From positions 56,304 to 120,303 of the forward strand of contig DLHX01000019.1 in assembly GCA_002483465.1 (NCBI GenBank): a DNA stretch of 64,000 bases, written 5' to 3'. This document shows, piece by piece, positions 1 to 9,131 of the stretch (position 1 is the stretch's first letter; each line of letters begins with the position of its first letter). The notes under the pieces are model-generated. The model had not been told where the DNA came from, made no database searches, and worked only from the letters and a program-made list of their open reading frames with translations. The stretch is from Micavibrio sp. UBA7657. Its GTDB lineage: Bacteria; Pseudomonadota; Alphaproteobacteria; Micavibrionales; Micavibrionaceae. The position numbers were made by a program, and so were the translations under genes.

Positions 1-753
1 CTTGTTTGCCACGTCGCCATTACGTGTGACGCGGTCAGCGCCGACAAAAATGAGATCGACTTTGCCCTGCTGCATCAAGAGCCCGCCTGCATTATCGGTG
101 ATGACCGTGTGCGGCACGCCGTGCTGCGCCAATTCATAGGCCGTCAGTGCGCCCTGGTTGCGCGGGCGGGTTTCATCGACCCAGACATGAACATCGATGT
201 CTTCATCATACGCCCGGTAAATCGGCGAAGTCGCCGTGCCGTGATCGACAGTGGCCAGCCAACCCGCATTACAATGAGTCAGGATATTGACGGTTTTTTT
301 CTTTTTGGCGATATCGCGGATGAGCGGCAGGCCATGCTCACCAATGGCTTTGTTAATTGCCACATCTTCGTCACAAAGCTCAGCAGCGCGTTTATAGGCG
401 GCCTCGACACGGGCCTTGCCGGATGCAGGCTTCACGGCCTTTAACATTTCATCCAGCGTCCAGCGCAGATTGACAGCCGTGGGCCGCGTTTCCAGCAATT
501 TCTTGTAGTTTTTCTCAAGCGATGCATCTGACGCGTCTTCCCGCAGAGCAAGACACAGACCATAAGCTGCCGTCATTGCTAATAATGGTGCGCCGCGCGT
601 CCACATTTCCTTGATAGCGGTTACGGCCTTATCGACGGTCGTGATTTCAACAATCTCCAGTTTCCACGGCAATTGACGCTGGTCGAAAATTTGAAACGAC
701 CAGCCGTTCTCGGAAAGCCAGATAGAACGATAGCTGACGCCGTCGATTTTCAT
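1..753 (-). CDS. mtnA: Methylthioribose-1-phosphate isomerase, partial (3' end outside window)
   Basis: MtnA isomerises 5-methylthioribose-1-phosphate to methylthioribulose-1-phosphate in the cytosolic methionine salvage pathway. I translated the minus strand by hand; 251 codons are visible and the C-terminus lies beyond base 1. Family motifs seen are TRGAPLL near residue 50, CNAGWLAT with the catalytic Cys, and DNAGGLLM followed by FVGADR with the catalytic Asp. The ATG at 753 overlaps the mtnK stop by 4 nt (ATGA), which fixes the start and shows translational coupling. It is the last visible gene of mtnB-D-C-K-A. The assignment is secure; only the end is missing. Confidence 0.93.
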   Translation of the reverse strand, partial: MKIDGVSYRSIWLSENGWSFQIFDQRQLPWKLEIVEITTVDKAVTAIKEMWTRGAPLLAMTAAYGLCLALREDASDASLEKNYKKLLETRPTAVNLRWTLDEMLKAVKPASGKARVEAAYKRAAELCDEDVAINKAIGEHGLPLIRDIAKKKKTVNILTHCNAGWLATVDHGTATSPIYRAYDEDIDVHVWVDETRPRNQGALTAYELAQHGVPHTVITDNAGGLLMQQGKVDLIFVGADRVTRNGDVANK

Positions 754-2021
754 TTTATCGCTTTCGTGACGTCGGAGATTGTTTTAAATTTTCCTCTGTG
801 GACCAGTAGTTCACGCGCGAATTCCAAAGCCTTACGTTCGCATTTCGCGCGGATTTCCGTATTTTCAATCGCCTCGAAATCTTCAACATGCGCAAGGCCA
901 AGAATGCGGCGGATCATTTTGCATCCGGCGAAGCCCAGTGTGTCATCCCATATTTTTTCCATACGCAGGATGTAGGCATTCGCCGAAAGATCGGGAGAAT
1001 CTTCATAAAGACGCGGATTCAACACATCGCCGCCGGGATTTTTAGGATTACGTTTGGCGCTCAGGGCAGCAAATTCATCGGCAAAAGTCTGCCAGACAAT
1101 TTCCGCCTGCTGGAGAATCCATTTCGCGTATTTCTGGCGCTCGCCGGGTGTCTTTTCATGCCCTTCCTGTGAAAAACAGGCCATGAACAGGTTTGCAAGC
1201 ACTGCACCGATGTCAAAGCCCATCGGGCCATAGAAGGCAAATTCAGGGTCAATCGCGCGGGTGTCGTCTTCAGTGACCATGACAGAGCCCGTGTGCAGAT
1301 CGCCATGAATCATGGCTTCAGCATTATTCTGGAAGCGCCATTTCATGTCCTGCACGGCAAGCTTCAGTTCTGTATCACGGCGGAATTCGAGCGCGATATC
1401 ATCGAGTTCTTTGGTGTTACGGTTCATCGGTGCATTAAAATACGGTTCGTCGAAAATCAGGTCCTCGCTGATTTTGCACATCGCGGTGTTGGTGAGAAAT
1501 TGCGCGATTTTTTCCTTTTTCTCCGCTGCAGGCAGATGCAGATCGGAGGTGTGAAACAACGTCTGCGCAAGAAACTTGCCGAGATGTCCGGCCATTTTAG
1601 GGTATGTGATACCGCGAATAAGGCCCTTGCGCAGGATAATATGCGGCGAGAGATATTCCATCACAGTCAGCGCCATTAATTCATCATGCGTATAGATTTC
1701 GGGCACGTATTCCGCAGCCCACTTGGCTTCCTCCACCAGCGCGAGATGCTCGAAATGTGCGCGAGAGAGTGGCAAGGGCCAGCTTTCACCCACGAGACGT
1801 ACATATGGAAGCGCCTGCTTCAGTACTACCGCGCCTTTTGGACCCTCGATGATGAAAACGAGGTTCAGATTTCCGTCGCCAACCTCGCGGGACTGCCATT
1901 CGGATTGTTTGCCGCCCAATTTCGTAGCGATTTTTTTGAATCCGGCGAGATAATCGACAACCGTTTGTGGATTTAGAGCGTAATAGCCTGACGGCGTTGC
2001 GAGTTTGAGCTTGACGGTCAT
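750..2021 (-). CDS. mtnK: 5-methylthioribose kinase
   Basis: MtnK phosphorylates methylthioribose with ATP to give the MtnA substrate. The protein has 423 residues, the usual family length, with an aminoglycoside-phosphotransferase-like fold. Near residue 240 it carries the catalytic loop HGDLHTGSVMV, followed by the metal-binding stretch AIDPEFAFYGPMGFDIG, both typical of MtnK. Its presence means the pathway runs through free methylthioribose (nucleosidase plus kinase) rather than the phosphorylase MtnP. No nucleosidase gene is in the window. It overlaps both mtnC and mtnA by 4 nt, so the five genes are almost certainly one transcript. Confidence 0.95.
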   Translation of the reverse strand: MTVKLKLATPSGYYALNPQTVVDYLAGFKKIATKLGGKQSEWQSREVGDGNLNLVFIIEGPKGAVVLKQALPYVRLVGESWPLPLSRAHFEHLALVEEAKWAAEYVPEIYTHDELMALTVMEYLSPHIILRKGLIRGITYPKMAGHLGKFLAQTLFHTSDLHLPAAEKKEKIAQFLTNTAMCKISEDLIFDEPYFNAPMNRNTKELDDIALEFRRDTELKLAVQDMKWRFQNNAEAMIHGDLHTGSVMVTEDDTRAIDPEFAFYGPMGFDIGAVLANLFMACFSQEGHEKTPGERQKYAKWILQQAEIVWQTFADEFAALSAKRNPKNPGGDVLNPRLYEDSPDLSANAYILRMEKIWDDTLGFAGCKMIRRILGLAHVEDFEAIENTEIRAKCERKALEFARELLVHRGKFKTISDVTKAIK

Positions 2022-2689
2022 GCAGCCTTCTCCTGTATGGTGATTTGATCGAAATTTTTGACGCTATTAGGTGAATTATTTTCACGGTCGACAAGAATGG
2101 TCTCCATTCCTGCTTCTGTTGCTGCGCTGATTTCCTGCGGATTGTCGGACAGGAATAAAATTGTGTTTACGGGCGCATTAATCTGCCTGGCGATTTTTCT
2201 GTAAGATTCCGCTTCTAGCTTAGGCCCCGTGGAGGTGTCGAAATAACCGGAAAACAGCGGCGTCAGATCGCCTTTAGGCGTATGCGCGAACAATAATTTC
2301 TGCGCCGGAACGGACCCCGATGAATAGACGTAAAGTTTAATGCCTGCTGCATGCCAGCGCTGAAGCCCTTCCAACGCGTCGTCATATATGTGGCCCTTAA
2401 AATCGCCAGCGGCGTAACCTGCCTGCCAGATCAGGCCCTGCAGGGCCTTAAGCGGCGTAATTTTCTGGTCCTCATCAATCCAGCGTTGCAGAGTCGTGAT
2501 AACCTCGTCGGTCGAGAGTTTTGGATTTTTTTCAATGCTGCGCACCTCATCGAGCAAGCCCGCCACCTGTTTTTCATTCTCGCGGACGAACGCGGGGATT
2601 TCTTTCCACGCATAAGGGAATAGCACGTCCTTGACGAAGGAAATGGAGCTGGTTGTACCTTCGATGTCAGTAACAATCGCGCGGATCAT
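2018..2689 (-). CDS. mtnC: Acireductone synthase (enolase-phosphatase E1)
   Basis: This HAD-superfamily enzyme enolises and then dephosphorylates 2,3-diketo-5-methylthiopentyl-1-phosphate to acireductone. The N-terminal motif VTDIEGTTSS (Asp8, Glu10) is the E1-specific form of HAD motif I. YVYSSGSVPAQ is motif II, and FLSDNPQEI supplies the metal-binding acidic residues near the C-terminus. At 223 residues it has the normal length. It overlaps mtnD upstream and mtnK downstream by 4 nt each. A single bifunctional MtnC, rather than MtnW plus MtnX, is the usual proteobacterial arrangement. Confidence 0.95.
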   Translation of the reverse strand: MIRAIVTDIEGTTSSISFVKDVLFPYAWKEIPAFVRENEKQVAGLLDEVRSIEKNPKLSTDEVITTLQRWIDEDQKITPLKALQGLIWQAGYAAGDFKGHIYDDALEGLQRWHAAGIKLYVYSSGSVPAQKLLFAHTPKGDLTPLFSGYFDTSTGPKLEAESYRKIARQINAPVNTILFLSDNPQEISAATEAGMETILVDRENNSPNSVKNFDQITIQEKAA

Positions 2690-3261
2690 GCAGCCTTTGT
2701 CTTGTATGTCTTGTATGTCTTGTCGAATTTCGGGAATTCATCGGCAATCTTGTCACCAGTGAAATGCGGCACCCAGCCCTCTTTATTATCAAAGAAGCGA
2801 ATTGCTGTAATATCCGGCTCCGGTCCCATATCGAACCAGTGCGTCGTTCCGGCGGGCACGCTTAACAAGTCGCCGCGCTCACACAGCGTCATGTAAACCT
2901 TGCCGTCCACACGCAGGTAAAAAATTCCGGCGCCCTCGACAAAGAAACGCACTTCATCTTCGCTGTGCGTGTGTTCGTTCAGGAATTTGGCGCGGATGGC
3001 GGGCTTGTCCGGTGTTGCGTCGTTGACACGCAGGATATCGACGGTTTGATAACCGCCAATCTGCTTGATGCGCTCGATATCGTTATTATAGGCCTCAATA
3101 ACTTCGGCATCGCCCGCGTCTTTTGCGAACTGCTTTGATGCCTCCCAGCGCTCGAATGTCACATTGATTGTCTTCAGTGCTTCGCGCATTTTCGCGGCGT
3201 CCGTGGTATCGAGATCGTGTTTCGACGGGTTATTGTCCGGGTAAATCGTCAGCCTGCTCAT
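2686..3261 (-). CDS. mtnD: Acireductone dioxygenase
   Basis: ARD is a cupin metalloenzyme that cleaves acireductone with O2; the Fe form yields the methionine precursor ketoacid, the Ni form is off-pathway. The metal ligands are visible as His97, His99 and Glu103 in NEHTHSEDEVRFF and His141 in PAGTTHWFDMG. At 191 residues it has the normal size. The C-terminus contains a short KTYKTYKTK repeat caused by a 9-bp tandem duplication in the DNA at 2701-2723, which may be a slippage-prone site. It overlaps mtnB and mtnC by 4 nt. Confidence 0.95.
   Translation of the reverse strand: MSRLTIYPDNNPSKHDLDTTDAAKMREALKTINVTFERWEASKQFAKDAGDAEVIEAYNNDIERIKQIGGYQTVDILRVNDATPDKPAIRAKFLNEHTHSEDEVRFFVEGAGIFYLRVDGKVYMTLCERGDLLSVPAGTTHWFDMGPEPDITAIRFFDNKEGWVPHFTGDKIADEFPKFDKTYKTYKTKAA
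2701..2723. repeat. 9-bp tandem repeat in the 3' end of mtnD
   Basis: Two exact copies of CTTGTATGT are followed by a partial third copy. They encode the repeated Tyr-Lys-Thr residues at the MtnD C-terminus. The unit length is a multiple of three, so copy-number change would not shift the frame. Confidence 0.8.
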
Positions 3262-3878
3262 GCTCTTGCTCCTGCCTTGATTTTCATTGTCTCCATTTCA
3301 CACGCCAAAAGATACTCGAGGCCTTCGGCGATGCGTTCTGCTTCCGCCATGTCCTTGCCCCAGACATAAAATCCGTGTTCGCGGATTAAATATGCAGGCA
3401 CGTTTTTCCTGAACCTGTCTTCAAGCGCGTCACTCAGTGCTTTCATGTCCTGCGAATTGTCGACCACGGGCACATTGATGCTCGTGTCATGGGTTTTGAT
3501 GCCGGGCATGACTTTGAGCATTTCATTGCCCAGCAGGATAATATCGTTGAGCGGATTAAGGCGCGTGACGACAGTGCCCGGCACGGAATGGGCATGCAGA
3601 ACAGCGCCCGCCTCAGGGTGCAATCTATAAATCTGGGTATGAAGGATGGTTTCGTCGGATGGTTTTTTATCTTCCAGCGGCTTGCCGGTTGCATCAACGG
3701 TCATGATATCGGCCTTGGTCAGCTTGCCCTTATGCCTGCCGGAAACTGTGATCGCGATGCGCCCGTCCTGCAGCCGGATGGAGTAATTCCCGCTGGTCGC
3801 CGGGGCAAGCCCGCGCCCATCCAGGAACTTCCCTGCATTGATAATGTCCTGAGCGGCCTGATCGTATGCTGATAACAT
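3258..3878 (-). CDS. mtnB: Methylthioribulose-1-phosphate dehydratase
   Basis: MtnB dehydrates methylthioribulose-1-phosphate to the diketo compound used by MtnC. It belongs to the class II aldolase/adducin zinc family. The metal-binding pair His95/His97 is seen in VLHAHSVPGTVV and a third His lies in LIREHGFYVWG. At 206 residues it has the family length. It is the first gene of the operon and starts with ATG at 3878; no clear Shine-Dalgarno sequence precedes it. The 77-bp gap to the divergent ABC-F gene at 3956 must hold both promoters. Confidence 0.94.
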   Translation of the reverse strand: MLSAYDQAAQDIINAGKFLDGRGLAPATSGNYSIRLQDGRIAITVSGRHKGKLTKADIMTVDATGKPLEDKKPSDETILHTQIYRLHPEAGAVLHAHSVPGTVVTRLNPLNDIILLGNEMLKVMPGIKTHDTSINVPVVDNSQDMKALSDALEDRFRKNVPAYLIREHGFYVWGKDMAEAERIAEGLEYLLACEMETMKIKAGARA

Positions 3879-3955
3879 GGGTTTTTTATAAAGAAACCGG
3901 GGCTTTTTGGCAAATCCGGTGGCATTTCGAGGCTTCGGCCTATATATACGTCGCC

Positions 3956-5824
3956 ATGAGCGAGCTAATTCTCACTATTGAAGACGCGATGATCCTGATC
4001 GGCGGCAAGCCGTTCTTCGAAAACCTGACCTTTCATATTCATAAGGGCCGGAAAATTGCTCTGGTGGGCAAGAACGGCGCTGGCAAGACCACCCTGATGA
4101 ACCTGATCACCGGCGACCGGGAAGTCGATGACGGCCGCCGCTGGCTGTTTGCCGGCACGACGATTGGCTACATGCAGCAACATATAAAGCCTCTGCCCGG
4201 CCAGACGATACGGGATTTCGTGTTCGCCGGAATGAGAAAAGGTGCCGAGGAATGGGATCAGTCCTACAAGATTGAGATGATTGTCGAGCCGCTGGGCCTC
4301 AGGGCTGATGAACGGATGGATGGCCTGTCAGGCGGTTTATTGCGCCGCGCGGCGCTGGCGAGGGCACTGGTGGAGGAGCCGGATATCCTGTTGCTGGATG
4401 AACCCACCAACCACATGGACCTCGAAGTCATCCAGTGGCTGGAAACCTATCTCAAATATTACGCGGGCGCGGTGATCTGTGTTTCGCATGACCGGACCTT
4501 CCTAGCCAATATTTCCGACAATGTGTTCTGGCTGGATCGCGGAAAATTGCGTGTCAGTCCGGAAGGCTTCGGCAAGTTCGATGAATGGTCGCAGAGTCTT
4601 TATGACCTCGAAGCGCGTCAGCTCCAGAACCGTGAGCAACGCGTGAAGCTGGAGCTTGAATGGGCCAATCGGGGCGTCAAGGCGCGGGTGAAACGCAACG
4701 TACGGAGGCAATCTTTAGCCCGCGAGGCGGCAGCTCAATTAGAAGCCGATCAGAAATCTTATCAAAAAGCGACAAGGGGTATTAAATTCCCGCCACCGGA
4801 TGTCGAGGAATCTTCCCTCAACGTGGCTGAATTCATCAACGTGCGAAAAACTTTCTCCGATCCCGATACGGGCGTTGAAAAAATCATCATGGATAAATTT
4901 ACCCTGCGAGTGAAGCGTCGTGATCGCGTGGGTATTCTGGGACGAAACGGATCAGGAAAAACAACCTTTCTCAGGTTGCTTGTCGGTGAGATGGAAGCGG
5001 ATGGCGGCAAGGTCAAAATGGCCAAGGATCTTACATTCAGCTATTTTGACCAGAACAGATCTTCGCTTGATGAGACAAAAACATTGCAGGAAACTTTGTG
5101 CGTCGGCGGCAGCGACCATCTCGATGTGCGCGGCAAATACCGCCATGTCTGCGGCTATCTGAAAGATTTTCTTTTCGATCCGGAAGATGCGTGGCGCAAG
5201 GTTTCCACGTTATCGGGCGGACAGAAAAACCGCCTGATGCTAGCAGGCGTCCTCGCCAATCCCGGCAGCTTTCTTATCCTCGACGAGCCCACGAATGACC
5301 TCGACATGGAAACGCTTGATATGCTCGAGAATATCCTGACAAATTTCGACGGCACAATTTTTGTTGTCTCTCACGACCGCGATTTCCTCGATCAGATCGT
5401 CAACAAGCTTCTAGTGTTTGAGGGCGATGGAAAAATTGAATCCATCATTGGCGGTTACAGCGATTACCTCGATTATAAAAAAGGTAAAGAACCATCCGCG
5501 CCAAAAGTCGAAATCAAAAATAAAAAAGAAGATAAAAAATCGATAGCCGTTTCTACCGCGCCCACACCCAACAAAGTCGCCTCGAAACTTTCATACAAGC
5601 TGCAATATGAACTCGACCGCCTGCCGCGAAAAATAAAAGAATATGAAGCGGAATATGCCGGGCTGCAGAAAACCATGTCGGATCCAGATCTTTATTCGCG
5701 CGATCCCGGCCAGTTCTACGATACGGCCAAACGTCATGCGGAAGTGAAAGAGACTCTCGATCTTGCCGAGAACCGCTGGCTGGAACTCGAGGATATGCGC
5801 ATGAAGCTGGAGGACAAGGCGTGA
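3956..5824 (+). CDS. ABC-F family ATPase (Uup-like)
   Basis: This is a soluble duplicated ATP-binding cassette protein without membrane segments, the hallmark of the ABC-F class that acts on the ribosome. The first cassette has Walker A GKNGAGKTT (residues 38-46) and signature LSGGLLRRAALARAL with LLLDEPTNHMD. The second has GRNGSGKTT, LSGGQKNRLMLAG and LILDEPTNDLD. A Lys/Glu-rich C-terminal extension resembles the Uup coiled coil. I chose the ATG at 3956 because homology begins at MSELILTI; an in-frame ATG at 3866 would add an implausible 30 residues overlapping mtnB. The protein is then 622 aa. Confidence 0.93.
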   Translation: MSELILTIEDAMILIGGKPFFENLTFHIHKGRKIALVGKNGAGKTTLMNLITGDREVDDGRRWLFAGTTIGYMQQHIKPLPGQTIRDFVFAGMRKGAEEWDQSYKIEMIVEPLGLRADERMDGLSGGLLRRAALARALVEEPDILLLDEPTNHMDLEVIQWLETYLKYYAGAVICVSHDRTFLANISDNVFWLDRGKLRVSPEGFGKFDEWSQSLYDLEARQLQNREQRVKLELEWANRGVKARVKRNVRRQSLAREAAAQLEADQKSYQKATRGIKFPPPDVEESSLNVAEFINVRKTFSDPDTGVEKIIMDKFTLRVKRRDRVGILGRNGSGKTTFLRLLVGEMEADGGKVKMAKDLTFSYFDQNRSSLDETKTLQETLCVGGSDHLDVRGKYRHVCGYLKDFLFDPEDAWRKVSTLSGGQKNRLMLAGVLANPGSFLILDEPTNDLDMETLDMLENILTNFDGTIFVVSHDRDFLDQIVNKLLVFEGDGKIESIIGGYSDYLDYKKGKEPSAPKVEIKNKKEDKKSIAVSTAPTPNKVASKLSYKLQYELDRLPRKIKEYEAEYAGLQKTMSDPDLYSRDPGQFYDTAKRHAEVKETLDLAENRWLELEDMRMKLEDKA

Positions 5825-6081
5825 GCTGGATTGTCTATATCCTGAAATGTGCTGACGGCACGCTTTATACGGGCGTAACCAACGATTTGAAGCTTCGCCT
5901 CAAGAAACACGCCGATGGCACGGGGGCCAAATATACACGGGGACGCGGGCCTTATAAGGTCATGCTCTCGGAAAAATACCCCTCCCGGGGAGCCGCCCAG
6001 ACGCGGGAAGCCGCGATCAAAGCCCTCAAAAAAGAGCAGAAAATGGCCATAATTGCGCAAAAATCGCGTAAAAAAGGCTAA
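5821..6081 (+). CDS. GIY-YIG domain protein (UPF0213/YhbQ-like)
   Basis: An 86-residue protein made almost entirely of a GIY-YIG nuclease-like domain. The opening SWIVYILKCADGTLYTGVTND has both signature tyrosine segments, followed by RLKKHADGTGAKYTRGRGP. The start is GTG at 5821, which overlaps the ABC-F stop by 4 nt and follows a GGAGG 7 nt upstream. Family members are usually annotated as UPF0213/YhbQ-like with uncertain function, possibly DNA structure-specific nucleases. The tail is basic (KSRKKG). Confidence 0.9.
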   Translation: MSWIVYILKCADGTLYTGVTNDLKLRLKKHADGTGAKYTRGRGPYKVMLSEKYPSRGAAQTREAAIKALKKEQKMAIIAQKSRKKG

Positions 6082-6108
6082 AATTCAGGTTCCCTAAACC
6101 GGAAAAAT

Positions 6109-6124
6109 GCCCTATTTTCAGGGC
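6109..6124. promoter_or_regulatory. Small hairpin just before neuB
   Basis: The inverted repeat GCCCTATTTTCAGGGC ends 3 nt before the chosen neuB start at 6128 and occupies the place where a ribosome binding site would lie. No T-run follows, so it is not a terminator. A role in limiting initiation is inference only. Confidence 0.4.
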
Positions 6125-6127
6125 GCT

Positions 6128-7186
6128 ATGACTTCACACATCAAAATCGGCAACCGCAAAATCGGCCCCGGCGAAAAATGCTTCGTCATCGCCGAGGTCG
6201 CGCAGGCGCATGAAGGCTCGCTCGGTCAGGCGCACGCCTTTATCGACGCGGCTGCTGCGGCTGGCGCGGATGCGATTAAGTTCCAGACCCATATCGCCGC
6301 CGCCGAGAGCACGCGCGATGAACAGTTCCGCATCCCGATGAGCGGACAGGATAAAACGCGCTACGATTACTGGAAGCGCATGGAATTCACGCCCGAGCAA
6401 TGGGCGGCGCTTACTGTACATGCCAAAGAGGCTGGACTTATATTCTTAAGCTCGGCTTTTTCCGTTGAAGCGGTTGAACTGCTCAAAAAAATTGGCATGC
6501 CCGCGTGGAAAATTGGGTCGGGTGAATTTCGCTCCGCCGAACTGATGGCCGCAATGGTTAAAACAAAGAAGCCGATCCTGCTCAGTACGGGCATGAGCCG
6601 TTACGATGAAGTCAAAGATGCCGTAAAAACTTTCCAGCAGGCGAAAGCGCCATTCGCGCTTCTGCAATGCACGAGCAATTATCCCACTTCTCTTGAGGAT
6701 GTGGGCCTTAACGTGATCGAGGAATACAGGGCGCGTTATAAATGCCCGGTTGGCCTTTCCGATCATTCCGGCACGTCTTATCCTTCGCTCGCAGCGATGG
6801 CGCAGGGCGCGAATATTCTGGAGCTACACGTAACGTTCGATCATTTATCTTATGGCCCGGATGTCCCGGCTTCCGTGACATTTGACGAACTGGCTTTCAT
6901 CTGTGACGCGCGTGATTCCTTCCATGTCATGGCGAGAAATCCTGTCGACAAGGATAAGATGGCCATAAAAATGGAAAAAATGCGCGGACTGTTTACCAAG
7001 AGCGTCGCGTTAGCGTCGCCGCAGAAAAAAGGCACGGTGATAAGCGTGAAAATGCTGGCGCCGAAAAAGCCGGGAACGGGAATTCCATTCACGGAGAAAG
7101 ATAAACTTGTCGGACTTCGTTTAAAGCGCGATGTGCCATCCGACAGATTGCTGACCTGGGAGGATGTTGACCGTGCCCGGGCGTAA
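6128..7186 (+). CDS. neuB: N-acetylneuraminate/nonulosonate synthase (NeuB family)
   Basis: NeuB enzymes condense phosphoenolpyruvate with an N-acetylhexosamine to make a nine-carbon acidic sugar. The sequence opens with FVIAEVAQAHEGS, then GADAIKFQTH, and later KIGSGEF and LLSTGMSR, all typical of the TIM barrel. The C-terminal region ending DVPSDRLLTWEDVD is the antifreeze-like (SAF) domain. The start at ATG 6128 fits homology; an in-frame ATG at 6107 lies inside a hairpin. The sequence alone does not decide between sialic, legionaminic and pseudaminic acid. The neighbouring NeuC-type epimerase argues against pseudaminic acid. Confidence 0.88.
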   Translation: MTSHIKIGNRKIGPGEKCFVIAEVAQAHEGSLGQAHAFIDAAAAAGADAIKFQTHIAAAESTRDEQFRIPMSGQDKTRYDYWKRMEFTPEQWAALTVHAKEAGLIFLSSAFSVEAVELLKKIGMPAWKIGSGEFRSAELMAAMVKTKKPILLSTGMSRYDEVKDAVKTFQQAKAPFALLQCTSNYPTSLEDVGLNVIEEYRARYKCPVGLSDHSGTSYPSLAAMAQGANILELHVTFDHLSYGPDVPASVTFDELAFICDARDSFHVMARNPVDKDKMAIKMEKMRGLFTKSVALASPQKKGTVISVKMLAPKKPGTGIPFTEKDKLVGLRLKRDVPSDRLLTWEDVDRARA

Positions 7187-8327
7187 GATCTGCGTCGTTC
7201 TGACGGCGCGCACCAGCTATGCAAAAATCCAGCCGATCCTGCAGGCGATCCAGGGCTATAAGGGCCTTGAGCTGCAGGTTGTCTGCGCGGCATCCGCCGT
7301 TCTTGAGCGCTACGGCAACACCGACAAGATGGTCGAGCGCGACGGTTTCACAATCAACGAGCGCGTCTACAACGTGTTGGAGGGCGAAACTCTGCTGACC
7401 TCGGCAAAGGCAACAGGGATCGGGATTGTTGAATTTTCCGGCACATTCGATCGTCTGAAACCCGATGCCGTTTTGGTTATGGCTGACCGTTACGAAATTC
7501 TTTCCGCCGCGATTGCCGCCGCTTATCTCAATATCCCACTTGTCCATGTGCAGGGCGGAGAAGTTTCCGGCAATATCGACGAAAAAGTGCGCCATGCCGT
7601 GACGAAACTGGCGGACATTCACTTCCCGGCGACGAAAAAATCGGCTGAAAATATAGTACGCATGGGCGAGAACCCTGAAAAAGTATTCCATGTTGGTTGT
7701 CCGTCAATCGACCTCGCCAAGAAAGTGGTTGAAAACCCCGCGCTTGGCTTCGACCTCTACAAAAAATACGGCGGCGTCGGGGAAACACCTGTTTTATCGG
7801 ACGGATACTATATCGTTATGCAGCATTCGGTAACGACAGAGCCTGAAGACGGGCGCAAGCAAATCGAACAGACGCTGCGCGCCATGAACCGCGTGAAAAA
7901 GCCCGTTCTCTGGTTCTGGCCGAATGTAGATGCGGGCGGCGATGATGTTTCGAAAGGAATTCGTTCTTTCCGCGAAAATGAAAAGCCGGATCATATGCAT
8001 TTCATCAAAAATATGAGCCCGCCGGACTTCATGCGCGTTTTATATGGTTCGCTTGGAATCATTGGCAATTCCAGCGTCGCCATCCGCGAGGCCTCGTTCC
8101 TCGGCGCTCCAGCTGTCAATGTCGGCTCACGCCAGAATGCACGCGAGCGCGGGCCGAATGTCGTCGATGTGGGATATAATGAAAATGAAATCTATGATGC
8201 CGTTATCAAGCATTGTACGGGAAAAACCACGTCCTCGCCATTATATGGCGATGGCGATGCCGGCATAAAAATCGCGGATATTCTGGCGAAAACGCCGCTG
8301 ACCTTCACAAAAACTCTCAATTACTGA
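7173..8327 (+). CDS. neuC: UDP-GlcNAc 2-epimerase, hydrolysing (NeuC/LegG-like)
   Basis: The hydrolysing 2-epimerase releases ManNAc (or a diacetylated analogue) from the UDP-sugar and feeds NeuB. Seen are the N-terminal KICVVLTARTSYAKI, the substrate-loop VMADRYEILSAAIAA, HVQGGEVSGNIDEKVRHAV, and a C-terminal GNSSVAIREASFLGAPAVN, all in family order. Length is 384 residues. GTG 7173 sits 9 nt after GGGAGG and is preferred over ATG 7164, which directly abuts that site. The gene overlaps the end of neuB by 14 nt, indicating coupling. Whether the substrate is UDP-GlcNAc or the bacillosamine derivative cannot be told. Confidence 0.87.
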   Translation: MPGRKICVVLTARTSYAKIQPILQAIQGYKGLELQVVCAASAVLERYGNTDKMVERDGFTINERVYNVLEGETLLTSAKATGIGIVEFSGTFDRLKPDAVLVMADRYEILSAAIAAAYLNIPLVHVQGGEVSGNIDEKVRHAVTKLADIHFPATKKSAENIVRMGENPEKVFHVGCPSIDLAKKVVENPALGFDLYKKYGGVGETPVLSDGYYIVMQHSVTTEPEDGRKQIEQTLRAMNRVKKPVLWFWPNVDAGGDDVSKGIRSFRENEKPDHMHFIKNMSPPDFMRVLYGSLGIIGNSSVAIREASFLGAPAVNVGSRQNARERGPNVVDVGYNENEIYDAVIKHCTGKTTSSPLYGDGDAGIKIADILAKTPLTFTKTLNY

Positions 8328-9031
8328 GTTTTAAATTTCAGCCACGCCTCGGTGAGCTCGAAATCAAACGGTGTGTCGATATTGAACGCGCGCTCCTCAG
8401 GGACTTTATAGCCGCGCGTATCTTCGCCGTACAATGAACCTTTTATAACCACATCACGCTTCATCGCGTAGACGCTGCCGGTGCGCCAATAGAGCGTTTC
8501 GAAATCCTGCCGGACAACGCCGCGCTTGCTGCTCTCGACATAGGGCGCAAGCTTATTGTCGCCTTCATGCAGCTTGTACAATGTGCGCGGATGACGACCG
8601 CCGACATCAGTAACTGTAATCACGCTGTCAGCACCGCTGGAAATCAAGAGCTCCAGCGCTCCGTCAACATCACCCACAGACCGCAATGGACAGGTCGGCT
8701 GCAGAACACAGACATAATCGTAACGCTCGCCCATGCTCTCCAAAAATTTCAGCGCATGAGTAACAACGTCAATCTGCTTCGCGGCATCGGTGGCCAGTTC
8801 AGCGGGACGGATAAACGGCGCCACAGCCCCGTACTGGGTGGCTACCCGCGCGATTTCCTCGCTGTCGGTTGAAACGACGATTTTTTTGATCAGCCTGCTC
8901 TGGCGCGCCACATCGACACTCCACCCGATCAGCGGCTTGCCGTTCAGGAGCTTGATATTCTTGCCCGGCACGCCCTTGGAGCCGCCGCGCGCGTTAATAA
9001 GACAAAGTATTGAATTGTTTGATTTTTTCAC
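8321..9031 (-). CDS. neuA: CMP-nonulosonate synthetase (acylneuraminate cytidylyltransferase)
   Basis: NeuA activates the nine-carbon sugar with CTP. Family motifs present are CLINARGGSKGVPGKNIK at residues 11-28 (the CTP-binding loop), LQPTCPLRS and the C-terminal FNIDTPFDFELTE. The protein is 236 residues, the normal single-domain size. It is on the minus strand and converges on neuC, their ends overlapping by 7 nt. Thus synthesis and activation genes are adjacent but divergently transcribed, unlike the usual neuBCA operon order. Confidence 0.9.
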   Translation of the reverse strand: MKKSNNSILCLINARGGSKGVPGKNIKLLNGKPLIGWSVDVARQSRLIKKIVVSTDSEEIARVATQYGAVAPFIRPAELATDAAKQIDVVTHALKFLESMGERYDYVCVLQPTCPLRSVGDVDGALELLISSGADSVITVTDVGGRHPRTLYKLHEGDNKLAPYVESSKRGVVRQDFETLYWRTGSVYAMKRDVVIKGSLYGEDTRGYKVPEERAFNIDTPFDFELTEAWLKFKTQ

Positions 9032-9131
9032 AGGTTCAGCCCATTGTTAGGTCGTCTCAGCCTACCCCAGGGTTCCTTGACAAAGCAATGAAATCCTGAG
9101 CAAATTTAGCGCCAAAGCGCCGTGAAAATGT

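Noticed and set aside
9020..9090. GGAAC near 9077 on the minus strand as an EcfG-type promoter for neuA
   Set aside because: No CGTT or TGTT at 16-17 nt spacing; CGACC is found instead.
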